Below are positions 25,001 through 36,500 of a stretch of DNA of 64,000 bases, in pieces. Made by a program: the position numbers and the translations under genes. This stretch comes from Epiperipatus broadwayi (lineage: Eukaryota > Onychophora > Udeonychophora > Euonychophora > Peripatidae), in assembly GCA_028023455.1 (NCBI GenBank), contig JAQFVV010000030.1, positions 10,134,876-10,198,875 of the forward strand. The letters run 5' to 3'. The notes under the pieces were generated by a model, which searched no databases, was not told where the DNA came from, and saw only the letters and a list, made by a program, of their open reading frames with translations. The stretch's first letter is position 1. Each line of letters opens with the position of its first letter.

Positions 25001-25682
25001 TCATATAAATATGTAAAACTATACTGAGATATTTAAATTTATTTAGATAATTTATGAATGCTGAAGTATACATAGTGTAAATATCATGTTTGAATGTATT
25101 ATTCTACACCATATCTGTTTAGATACAAATGAATATGTTGATCTCTGAATTATTTAATAGAACAAAGTATTGGAAGGAAAGTGTTATAAAGATGAACTAT
25201 TTAAAATCATTTGTGTATATAATATTTTGAACCTTCTTTATATTATATTAGATATTTTTTGAAATGAAGTTTAAAAATTATTTTAAGCCAAGTTAATAGA
25301 ATTTGTTTTTGATATTAAAGGAAGTATTCTGAGTGTAGAAAATAAATAATAATGGTTTGGGATAGTAGTGGGTGTGGAAATGAAATCCTGAGTGATAGGG
25401 TTGTTTGAATATAAATATTTTCTGTGAAATATAAGGTTGTGAGTTGATAAATAAAATACAGTTAACAGACTCCTGTATGTATAATACATGGTCAGTAGCT
25501 ATTCTTTTCATAGGTCAGTAAGTGCTCAGGTACAAGCCATGATAGGAATTTAAGTTAGACCCAAGAATATGTGGCCTTAGGTACTGCAACCATGATATTT
25601 TATTACTTGTTTGAATTATTGTAGTTTTATATCCCTCACATTAATCACTGTTTATCAACACTGGTTCTTGCATCATGAATGT

Positions 25683-26270
25683 TATAGTTATGAAATGTTT
25701 GAAAAAATAATAGCTGGACTGCAGAGAATGGCAATACATATAGTGAGTTTTTTGCCTGTTTTAATAAGTTATATGCAAGCATAATAAATGGTGATCATGT
25801 GATGTTTATTGGCTTAAAACCAATCCTGCCTAATAGGATATTGGTGGCTATGGATATTAAAGAACCAAAGACCTCAAAATGTATGGGTACTGAACTGAGT
25901 TGAGACTTATATGACTATATAAGCTGATGAGCTTGGATTGAAAATATTAAGATGTTTTTAATTTAAGATTCGTGGCTTTGTAGTTAAATAGAGATAAAAG
26001 GTGACTGCTGGAGGGTTGCATTAGATCCTAAGATCTAGGTGCAGTGCTCTCAGATTGAAGCCTCCTTACTGATGAAGGCCACAAGCCAGAAACTAGCCTG
26101 GGGATATTGTAAGAGTAGGCACTAGATGGGATTTTATGCGCAAGTCTTCTGGAATCCATTGATTATTCTAACTTGCAGTGAGTGGCAATATGTATAGTGA
26201 GTTTTGTCTGTTTTAATAACAGTTATATGTAAGCATAAGAAATATAGATCATGTGATGATTATTTGTAGA
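25683..26270 (+). mobile_element. Family B hammerhead repeat, about 1.3 tandem units
   Basis: The edge GCCTGTTTTAATAA at 25754 recurs as GTCTGTTTTAATAA at 26206, a period of about 452 bp. The copy therefore contains more than one unit in tandem. That period equals the 450 bp seen at 62.5-63.0 kb. The hammerhead lies at 26063-26104. Confidence 0.75.
26063..26104 (+). ncRNA. Hammerhead-like motif, family B (intact core)
   Basis: The order is TCCTTA, CTGATGA, GGC/GCC stem with CACAA loop, GAAA, CTAG, CC, TGGGGA. Stem I pairs throughout if G·T is allowed (TCCTTA with TGGGGA). The base after CTAG is C where an intact palindrome needs T. Confidence 0.65.
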
Positions 26271-28240
26271 GAGCAAGGAGAGAAAAAGATTTAACCCAAA
26301 TGATATTTATTTAATATGGATAAAGATAATGGAATGATTTAATATTCCTAATAGTAATAGAGATCACTAAAATATCAAATACATATTTTGATGGTAAGAA
26401 CATGAATGAGTATGACATCTAAATGATATTAATATGATGCAAACTGAGATAAATATGATACATATAAGTAAATTTTTGATTATTTAAAATAGTCTGATTA
26501 TTCTGATGAATAAGATAAATTAAGTAGGATAAAGTTATAGAATTATTAGAGAAATTTTGCAATACATAACTTACAAAATAGAGAACGAATTTATACTAAC
26601 ATATATTTTTCTTTATTACCATATGATGATATTGATGATTTACCTGGATGATAAAGGTAAAAGTTTTGTTAAAATATATACAAAATATGTGTTATTGTTT
26701 AGGAATAATTTTATTTATCAAATCTTAGTAGTTATTAATCTTATTTTGAAATTACAATGGTCGTGTTTGATTATAATTTTAAAGCTAAGAAATATATGCT
26801 ATTATTTAGGTATAATTCTATGTATCGAATCCTAGTAATTATTGATATTATTTTGAAATTATAGTGATGATGATGAATATTACTATTATAAGTTTAAAGA
26901 TGGCAATAGTATTACTATTGAACTGTATTATATTTTATATTATTTTTTATGTTTGATAGTCGGATTGAAGCCTATTTAATTTTTTTTTATTTCTTATGTA
27001 AATATTTTTGAATATAAATTTTTTCTATTTTTTAAATTTTTGAATATTTAGATTATGTAAACTTACATTTTGTAAATTTACATAATGTTTTGTAAAAGAT
27101 ACATTTGTTAATGTTGTTTTGAATTTATATCACACCTTGAATTTCATGATATCTCCAAATGATTTTTTGATTTTCTCATCCACACATGTATTATAAGAAT
27201 TAATTATATGATTATATTAATGCACACCATCTATAAGAAACATATCATTGTGGAAAATATTATTATTGCTAAACATGAAAAGTAGATAACACCAATTTAT
27301 AAATTATTTGATATGATAATTAATTATATTGAAAGTTTGATATTTCTGAAGATGTCATATAAAAATCTAACAAGAACTTTAAAGCATAATATGTGAAAAT
27401 ATTGTGAATTTATTAAAGAGATTAAATATTATGTTTATGAGTCTATAATTTCAATTGTGTTTTATTAATGGGCAAAATTAAGTAGATATGTTATATTAAG
27501 AGTCTTGAAATACTTTATTTTGTTTATTATGATTTTGTAGTATAGTTGAGTATATGTAAAATCCTTCACCATATTTAGCTATATTATTTTATATGTAATT
27601 ATTAGATTAGGGTGAACCTGAGATAATAATAATTTTAAGAGCTAGATTAGATGATAATATGTAAGAATTTTATTTGATGATCGATTTATTATTATATTTT
27701 GATAAAAGAGTAGTAATTATTTTACTGACTTAGTGTAAATTTTTAATTGCTTAATTACAATTTATTTTGTGTATTATGTAAGTCATGGGAATATTGCATA
27801 TAGTTTTAAGAAGTAGGTAGGGGTGATATTCCTATATCATTGAGAGTGTATCTTTTGGGGTATATTCTTAATGTTAAACTAATTATGTACCTTGTTAAAT
27901 GCTTTGTGTTAAGTCTCATAATTTTTTAGTATTTTTATTGAACCATTTGTATTAGTAAAGTGGGCTAGTCATATTTTAAATTAATGTAGTGATAAATGAG
28001 TTGGGTATTTGATTTCAATCTTAGTTACTTGTGATTTAAGTTGTGTTTTGACTTTATTAATTTATTAAATAAATTATTTAAGTATTAATTTTTTTTCTAA
28101 ATGTAATATTTAGAGATGGGAATAAGCTAGTTAAAGCAATGCACTGATTAATTAGTTGTTTAAGAACATGATTGAGAATTAAGTAGTAGGAATGCAGTTA
28201 GTAAGAGAGTCGCTATGTCTTTACGTGTAGTGTTAGCATT
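26271..28240. other. FMO intron 3, AT-rich, nothing recognised
   Basis: AT-rich sequence with no identifiable gene, RNA or element edge. Confidence 0.65.
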
Positions 28241-28244
28241 GGTA

Positions 28245-28881
28245 AGAGTACAATATATATATAATGTAAATGTTCGTTTATTCAAAATCTTAAATCTGCA
28301 AAAGTTCTTCACCGATTGCTTTGAAATTTTGACACAATGTTACATTCGAATATGCGCATGTTTTTATATACCTACTACCTACTATTATATAGATGTCACA
28401 CTTGTGACAGGTAAAAACATGCTTTTTTAAAAAAAACAGCACTATCTGTTGGATGTAAAAGCAACACATGCTATACTAAATATTTTACCATTCCATTTCA
28501 ATGTTTCCGATTGCATTGTTAAATTGAATTTTCATAGATTTCGATTTATTTTCATTTTGATTTAATTATTTCATATGAGAGATTGCAATTCCCAATTCGA
28601 TTGGCATTTGCAATCACCATCAACAAAGCTCAGGGCCTATCTTTAGAATTGTATGGTTTAGATCTAAGATACAGATTGCTTTTCACATGGACAATTATAT
28701 GTTGCATGTTCTAGAGTCCACAAACCAGACAATCTCTATATCTGCACAGACAATGGAACAACAAAAATATTGTATACCCACAAGCATTGTGAAATTAAAC
28801 ATATTAGAAACGTGCTTTCTCTTGTCTTTCTTTTCCATTTAACCAGACTGAGCCACGCAATGCATGGCCAGGTATGGCTAG
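28245..28881 (+). mobile_element. Internally deleted Helitron
   Basis: The left part (about 28245-28400) has the AT-rich start seen in many invertebrate Helitrons, with a segment like CTTCACCGATTGCTTTGAAA. The right part encodes the C terminus of the PIF1-type helicase, listed separately. The 3' end is CTAG at 28878-28881 followed by T, preceded by a short GCCA/TGGC hairpin, as Helitrons require. Rep and most of the helicase are missing. The exact 5' TC terminus was not fixed. Confidence 0.75.
28581..28803 (+). pseudogene. Helitron PIF1-like helicase C-terminal fragment, frameshifted
   Basis: Frame 1 (from 28581) reads LQFPIRLAFAITINKAQG, then LSLELYGLDL, the late helicase motif block. After a shift near 28675 the next frame reads CFSHGQLYVACSRV, then NLYICTDNGTTKILY, the usual end of Helitron helicases. 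The single frameshift and the missing upstream domains make it non-functional. Confidence 0.85.
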
Positions 28882-29729
28882 TATAAAATTAAAAATTAAA
28901 CAAAAACCTTTACACTATATCAGCAATTCTACCTTAAATGCAAAGAATTTCATCAAAATATAAACATTAAAAGTATAAAGCTAAACTAGTCAATAAATAA
29001 TCAAAATTACCCCAAATTCACAACACATTGGTTGTGTTTTAGAGTTTATTTTTTCAAAAAATATTGGCTAGTCTGGTTGAGTTGTGAATTTGGGATAATA
29101 GTCATGTTATAAAAGAATATTTGAATTCACTATAAAGTTATGCAAAAAAATGTTTATTTAAAATCAACGAATATTGTGTACCGATTTATTTTCTTACATT
29201 TAAAGATTCAGAGGCTGATTGAAATGTTACTCATAAAATATCCTATTGTGATTAGTAATTGAGTATTAAGTTCAGCTAATGTGTCCTCCACAAGCCACAA
29301 TAAAATATCAAACATATCATAAGTCAAGAATGCTTAAGGATGCAAATAGTTGTTTATTTCATATGATTTTGCTGTATACAGTTAACAGGTTCTATATTGA
29401 GTTATAGAACTCTTTTCAATTTTTATACTTTGTGGCTGAAGCATTAATTAGAAAGTTAGGGAAGAAAGTTTTTATACTGTTTATTTTTAATTAATTGCTT
29501 AATAATGCAACTGTATTTTTCTCTTGGCAATATAAAAAACATCTTTTGATGATTTTTATGATGAACTGTTTCTGTATTGTATTCTGACCATGGAATAGTT
29601 GAATTTACTGTTATATATTGGAAATAGTATAATATTTTCAAATATATAAATATAATTAATTAGATCTAATTATGAATTTATGAATGATTTAAGGTTAAAA
29701 AAACTATCCCTAATTTTTAAATATACAGG
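28882..29729. other. FMO intron 3, AT-rich, small fold-back
   Basis: A short inverted pair (CCCCAAATTCACAAC near 29010 against GTTGTGAATTTGGGAT near 29080) forms a small hairpin. Otherwise nothing is recognised. Confidence 0.6.
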
Positions 29730-30140
29730 ATTTGAACTCAGACTTTCAAGCAATCTTCAATTATCCACACTATCTCATACTACTGATACCCATGACCACA
29801 CAATGTAGAAAAGATAATAATATTTCATGCTGAACAGCACTCATCAGTCAGTCCAGAATATCATCTCCCACACACAGATATATATATATGTATGTGTATA
29901 TATATATAATCATATATATATATGTATGTATATATATATATAATCAGTACTCAGTTTATATTAAGATAGCAAATCTTTATACTTTAATGAACAGGCTTCA
30001 ATCCATTTCAACCTCCAACTCTTCAGCCATCCATATCATTGAAAATCTGATGATAAAATGCTCAAATCCCATGCCAATGCCAGTATTGTTGTCATGCCCA
30101 TGTTAATGTCATATCACTCTGACCCCTCATGTATAGGACA
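29730..30140 (-). mobile_element. Family A hammerhead repeat interrupted by (AT)n
   Basis: In minus sense the segment shares the family-A body (a block also found at 8.9 and 54 kb), an AT microsatellite at about 29877-29943, and the hammerhead at about 29865-29815. That motif has CTGATGA, GTGCTG/CAGCAT with a 2-nt loop, and GAAA intact, but stems I and III have decayed. Confidence 0.75.
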
Positions 30141-31066
30141 GTGTCCATTTAAATACATAGAAGAGGGATGGGCAGAATGTAGGCTTAATGTGTAAGATTT
30201 GAAATACAGGCATTCTTATATCTGGAACTTCCAAAATGTTTTGTCATTTATTTAGTATAATGATTATGCAATATGGTGATAGGTGCATCATCATAAGTGG
30301 AACTAGAATATTTTTATAAGATCAAAGGATTAGTCATGTACATATTGATTACATTGGAATAAGTCCAAAACCACATAAAATCACAAATAGTAGCTAAAAG
30401 AATTAGTAATATTAAATTTAGACAGAAACTTATGTTATAGAAATAAAATTAGCACACTTAGATAAATAAGTAAACCTTTTTTAATTGTAAAATCATAGAA
30501 AGTTGTAGAGATGAAGCTATATGTATTCAGTTGTAAATATTTTGTAAATTAATTATATTATTATATTCATATTAAACTAATTTTTCTCTTATTATCTTTG
30601 AAAAATGGTACAATTAGTTATGATATCACAGAGTTTTATAACATGTCAACCTAAATTGGAATAAAAATCATTAATGTGATCAGCCAAGAAGTAATAGGGA
30701 TAAGTATTGATTGAAGCTGAAACAAAATGAATGAAAAAAAATGGAGAAAAGTAAATAAAATGAATTATTGCTGTATTTATTATGAACTACTTTTATGTTA
30801 TTTTTCTTTAGTCAAATCTATTCATAATACAAAAATTTGATTTGGAAAAAGATTGGATTTTAATTCACTCCAACCAACTTAGTGACATCCAATAGATTGG
30901 AGGAAGTGAAAATAAGTATTTGGAGATGGTGAATAAAACAGAAATACATAGCATAGAGGCACATTATTATAATATGTTAAAATATACGTTATTTATTATC
31001 TAAATTTTATTTGATTTTAATAAATAAAAAAATTAGGTTTTGTGTTTTAGTAAATAAACTTCTTAC
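30141..31066. other. FMO intron 3 downstream of exon 3, nothing recognised
   Basis: AT-rich sequence without identifiable features, up to the exon 3 donor. Confidence 0.6.
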
Positions 31067-31194
31067 CCATTGCACACCATAACAGCATCACAAAAAAGTT
31101 GGTCAATTTCTTTGGTTTTTACATCCTCATATATAATTCTCCAAGTAAAACTCCCTGCATCATGATTATGAATTTCCAACACTCGTTTCTTAAA
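31067..31194 (-). CDS. FMO exon 3 (residues 118-159 and part of codon 160)
   Basis: The acceptor is TTACAG and the donor is GG|GTAAGA (phase 2). The 42 codons include a Trp-containing beta strand (GSFTWRI) and end with the FMO block DAVMVCNG, which precedes the linker between the FAD and NADPH domains. Gly160 is split across the intron and completed by exon 4. A fold-back repeat (31346-31599) sits about 150 nt upstream of the acceptor in the transcribed sense. Confidence 0.9.
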
Positions 31195-31345
31195 CTGTAA
31201 ACAAAAAATTCAACTAGAAAATTAGATATTGGTAATGCATAAAGTAAATTGTTTATTGGAATATTTATGTATATGTATTGAGAAAATCACAAGGAAATCA
31301 AATCGTATGTCACATGACCTAATTTAACAAGCTTGTATTACAAAT

Positions 31346-31599
31346 GTTATATAGAGAGCTCACAAATAAGCTCTTAACAAGCTTTGCAGAATATCCCCAA
31401 CCAACACTTTATATAATGGATAACTATTAAGTAGAAAGTTATCCATTAGATAAAGTGCTGGGCTTGTCTTGGTAGTATTTTTAATCTAATGCTTGAATAT
31501 CCTAGCATCTCACTGAGAAAGTCAGTAGCAGAAACCAGTCTGGGTTGGGGATATTCTGCAAAGCTTGTTAAGAGCTTATTTGCAAGCTCTATATATAAC
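31346..31599. repeat. Fold-back repeat related to family C
   Basis: Arms 31346-31402 and 31543-31599 are about 57 bp and nearly perfect inverted copies (GGTTGGGGATATTCTGCAAA at the inner edge). The loop has the family-C outer sequence and a decayed hammerhead-like block at 31507-31546: CTCA, CTGAGAA, GAAA, CCAGTC, TGGG. It lies about 150 nt upstream of the exon 3 acceptor in transcript sense. Confidence 0.7.
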
Positions 31600-31789
31600 A
31601 TGTATTAAGAAATTTTTGTCTTTGCCTATAGAGTATAGAAGACATATATTGAGTTATGTTATTAAAAAACTTGTTTTTTTTTTTTATTAATTAAATCCTA
31701 TATTTTTTAATTTTAATTAAGTAGATAGAAAATCTATTATAAAGAAAATTTGATTTTTTATTTTCTCTCATATAAAATAAGTAAAATTT

Positions 31790-32590
31790 ATGTTTTCTAT
31801 TTTATAAGCAAAGTTATAGACATAACGAAGATCTATTATTATAAAGCGCTGAAAATTTTGAAATTATTAAATCTGAATTCAACCTCTAATAATGCGCTAT
31901 TTCTCAAATATTATAAATCTCCTCGCACTCGCCTGCCAGTAAGAGTTTAAAAAACTTAAGTGAATCACTTAAGTTTGAGGGTATATATATATACACCAAC
32001 TCTCACTGACCATGCTTAAATCAGGGCTTGAGTCTATTGTTTGCCTGATGTTATAATCAAATATTGAAGTGTACATATCTAGTTGATCTAACGTGCTGGG
32101 GCATCTCATTTTTAACCACCCACAATCAAACTAATACGACTTATGAATGTAAATCTATTATTATAAAGTGCTGAAAATTTTGAAATTATTAAATTGGAAG
32201 TCAAACTCCGATAATGTGCTATTTCTCAAATATTATAAATCTCTGCACACTCACCCACCAGTAAGAATTTAATAATAATAGATTTACATTTATAAGTCGT
32301 GTTTGTCTGATCGTGTGTGGTTAAAAATGAGACACTGTCTTTTTTCAGTGATAGGTCAACTAGATTTGTACAATTCAATATTTGATTATAACATCAGGCA
32401 CCCAATAGACTCAGTCAGGCCCTGATGTAAGCATGGTCAGTGAGAGTTAGTGTATACATAGAAATACATTCTATACTTAAGTGATTCACTTAAGTTTTTT
32501 AATCTCTTACTGGTGGGTGAGTGTGTGGAGATTTATAATATTTGAAAAATAGTACATTATCAGAGTGTGACTTCCGATTTAATAAAATAT
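31790..32590. repeat. Family H: tandem plus inverted repeat, unit about 320 bp
   Basis: A block with GCGCTATTTCTCAAATATTA occurs at 31894 and again at 32216 in direct orientation (period about 322 bp). A third copy (32273-32590) follows inverted. Each full unit has the hairpin-forming ACTTAAGTGAATCACTTAAG. The same family lies at 57125-57565 with a 341-bp period. No hammerhead core was found in it. Confidence 0.75.
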
Positions 32591-33234
32591 AAACAAAAAT
32601 ATATTTGATGGTTTTTCTTTTTACTGAGTGCAGCTAATTAAGAGATTAAAGTGCTTTTGACAAACAGGAATAAATAAATGTAAAAATATATTACTATAAA
32701 AATAATCTCCAAAATCTTTCTTCTGAAATAGATAAATAAATAGATTTTAATTTATATAAGTTATAATAGAGAGTGATTTAATTGTAGAGAATCGCAGAAG
32801 TTAAACAATCCTAGGTGAGATAAAAAACAGAAAGCTGTTATAGAATAGCAGATCAGATAACTCTATTGGTTAAATTTATTTCAAAATAAATGGCTATAAA
32901 AAGACTATCCTGTCTGTAAAACTCAAAGTATCCTGGATTCATGCATTTAAGACATAATCTGCTCTTTACATTAGCTAAGGCTATATAAAGAGATTTATGA
33001 ATACTCTATGAATCTGACAATAAAACATCTAATCTTACATTTAATTTTGTGTTGGAAATCAGTTAATATTTCATCTGAAAAGTCAATGTTAAATTTACCT
33101 ATTAATCAAAAATTATAATACTAAAAATTATTAAAAGATAGTAACTATTATAATGCCTGCAAATATTATATTTTAATACTATACAATTTATTTAAATGAT
33201 TCCGCAATAAACGATTTACTTTGCCAATTGTTCT
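32591..33234. other. FMO intron 2, nothing recognised
   Basis: AT-rich sequence without identifiable features. Confidence 0.6.
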
Positions 33235-33508
33235 TAATAATTATATGGCACTTTAATGCAAATTGTTGAAGTTATTAAACTAATAAATAATAATAATATT
33301 CGGCTTAGCACTTCCGGGTTTCACAATTTCAAAAAAATGGTCCAGTTAAATGATTTGCATAGATTTACATATAAAACACTGCTCTGTATAACTAATAACA
33401 AAACTATGAATATGGGAGCTAACATACCCCGAAAATTCTATGCCAAATATTATTATTTATTAGTTTAATAACTTCACCAATTTGCATTAAAGTGCAATAT
33501 AATTATTA
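33235..33508. mobile_element. MITE, 274 bp with ~67-bp terminal inverted repeats
   Basis: TIRs 33235-33304 and 33440-33508 are about 95% identical (shared TGCACTTTAATGCAAATTG-like and GAAGTTATTAAACTAATAAA blocks). The short centre has no coding capacity for a transposase. A reading frame across it (33256-33468) is a by-product. The superfamily and target duplication are unclear because both ends are in TAATAATT-type sequence. Confidence 0.85.
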
Positions 33509-36500
33509 AATAATTCTGATAAAATCATTTCTAATTTTTACATCATTTAAAACTATTCTCTAATAATATATATTAATTGGTTACAGTATATATATTGTAC
33601 CCTTTTTATTAGGTCTGAATAGGTTTTAAAAGCCAATTTCTTAAAAAAAATTAAATTAAAAGAAATCTAAGTATTGTAAGTGCTATAATAATGTTGAGAT
33701 GAATTTAAAAGTTATTATAAAATGTTAAATAACATATAAAAGTTAAATAGTATAATTTTGTATGGTTGAAAGAACTGGCCACAGTTATAATGATTTAAAA
33801 TTATGCAGTAGAATCTTGTTAAAACAAGATCTTGAAAAACTAGTTTTAAATAATGTTTGACATTTAAATAAGATATTAAATTTATTTTATAAAATTAGAT
33901 TTAAATTTATATTATAATTATTTATTAAAAGTTTAGTATTTTATGGTATAAACAAGTGTATTCAATTTTATTTACTGTTTAAATAATGTCAAAATTTATT
34001 ATTCCAAATTTTATCATTATATTTTATTATTTTTATAATATAATATTTTTGTAATTAAATATTTAACTAATTCCATTTCAGGCAGTGAATATAAAAATTG
34101 CAACATTTTGTCTGGAATTATGGTCATGTGACTAACAATACATATCTTTTTCGTGTGCTTGCAAGGTTTTTAAGAAAGTTTTTTTTTTTTTAAATTACTT
34201 TCAGAATTGTTTAAAATTGAAAATATTTGAATATCATAAAAATAAATATAGGAAACTATTAAATTATTTAATTATTTTTTTAAAAAATTTGAAGTTACTG
34301 AAGATAAATTAAAGTAGATACATTTGAATTAAGTGTTAGTTAAATTGATAAAGAATTATTTAAAATATATATTTTAACGTATTTAATTTGTTTAAGTATA
34401 ATTATAACATTGATTTAGAATTAAACACTATCATATTATTATTAAAAACAGATGCCTCATAATTTTATTTCTGAAATTTTAAAACTACAAAAATTGACAA
34501 GTATGTAAATTAGTTTGTAAACTGAGGGCCAAGTAACCAATCAGAGATGATTAGAGCAGGTATGTAAATGGGGGTTTACATTTCTTCATTATTCTTTCTT
34601 TCTTTCTTTTATTATTTTTATTTTTATTGCTCTTTTATTACTTACATTTCTAATTATTAATTGGTAAAGTAGTACCCAGTATATTACTGCAAGCCATTGA
34701 TATATTGCTTAAATAGTCAATTAGTTTTAATTTTTTAAAATTTTATTAATTCTAAAAAAAAAACTAAAGGATTATAAAATTATTAAATTAAACTAAGAAT
34801 GGTGCCTTAAACCCAATTAGTTTCCTACTATTATTTCTATTCAAGGCTTAATTTAAGTTCATGATAACTAATGGAATATAAACCTGTGATAATGTACATG
34901 GGAAGGTTAATGTTGAAGACACAAATAAATTAGAAAAGTATAATTTGCCCTGTACTATTTAAAAACTATTATAATTGTTTGTGTAAAATATTTTGGAGTT
35001 TAAAATGGATATTGTGAAGAAATATAACTCAGATATTTAATATGTTTATGTGTAAAATTTCAAGAAGTTTTAAAAGATATTATTTAAATAAAAAAAATAC
35101 CTGGAAAAGACTGAAACTGAATTTTTTTGAAAAATTTATAAAAGTATTCAAGAGTAAATTGTAGTAAAAAAAATATTGTTCTTTTATTTACGCTATTGAC
35201 TGTATATTTTAGAAAATTGCAGTAGTTTTTGTAAGAAATATTTACTTAAAAGTAATTATAAACTTTCAGATAAAAAAAATTAAAAGACAAATGTCACTAT
35301 GAATATAAATTGCTTTATCAAGTTGTTTTTAAAATACATGAATATTTTGATATATAAAAGAGCTTGTTTTTCTTAACTATATGGTAAAAGAAGAGAATGG
35401 ATAATAGAAATAAATATTATCATGACTAAGTAAAAAACATTTAGAATATTCACATATGAATTCATCTATTATTACATATCTGCATTATGAAATAATATTA
35501 TTTAAAAAGAATGAAAAATGCCTATTTCTGCTAGTATGTGAACTTAATTTAAATGGCTGATGTTGATGCTTTTTTATGCCGATTGAATTCACGTAAACGA
35601 AAACAATGGAACTTACCTAAGGAAATATTTTTTTTTTAAAGTGATATCTTATTAATATATGTTAGCCTGTGAAAGCAACAGATAAAAGACTGTTTTTTTA
35701 AGACTTTCAAGAATAGAATGAACAGTATTTTTTCCAGATTTTCTATGATATGAAAGATCGACTATTCTTAGTATTATTTTTTTTCTATTGCTATTTGCAC
35801 TATGAGAGGAGGAAAGAACTCTGTGCAAGAAAACTTCAGACAATTCTCGTCACATAGCAACCACAGAGGTTCCCATTTGAAGCATTAAATTGTGTTGAAA
35901 AACAATTAGTTGGATTTTATTGAAGGGCAGTCATGAATTGGATTACGTAAATTTAGTCTTAATTATTATTATAAATATACTAACTTTAATATTAGAATTT
36001 ATTGTATAGGATAGTAAAGGTTACATTTTAAATATTTTTTTTATTATTCCAACAATATTAATATTTTTAGGGAAAAAAAACTTTTAACATTTTTTCTTGA
36101 AAAAATTTGAAAAACATTTTAAAGAATAATAGCTGGTGCATTGGATGATTGATAATTTGGACCAGAAAATGTCAAAACAGTTATTTACAAATCGTAAAGT
36201 TATTAGGTAATTTAAAATTGTTTAACTACTATGTGATATATATTTTAATTTTTTTTTTTTTTTTAGAGTTGCTTGGATTTTAAAAAAGATATTTCTTTTG
36301 TCATATGAATATGTGAGCATAAGTATGTGTGCGATAATAACACATAGATTTTTTTATTATTATTAGGAGATATAAGGTATGTAAAAAAAGAGATACATTT
36401 TTTTTCTTTCTTACATTACAAAGTTTGATATAATTTTCTGATACTTATAATTTTACATGATTTTTTACTAAATAAACTATACATTATTTTAAATATTGAA

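Noticed and set aside
33256-33468. 70-codon frame across the 33.2-kb MITE
   Set aside because: It runs through both TIRs and the short centre, has no family resemblance, and is explained by the repeat.
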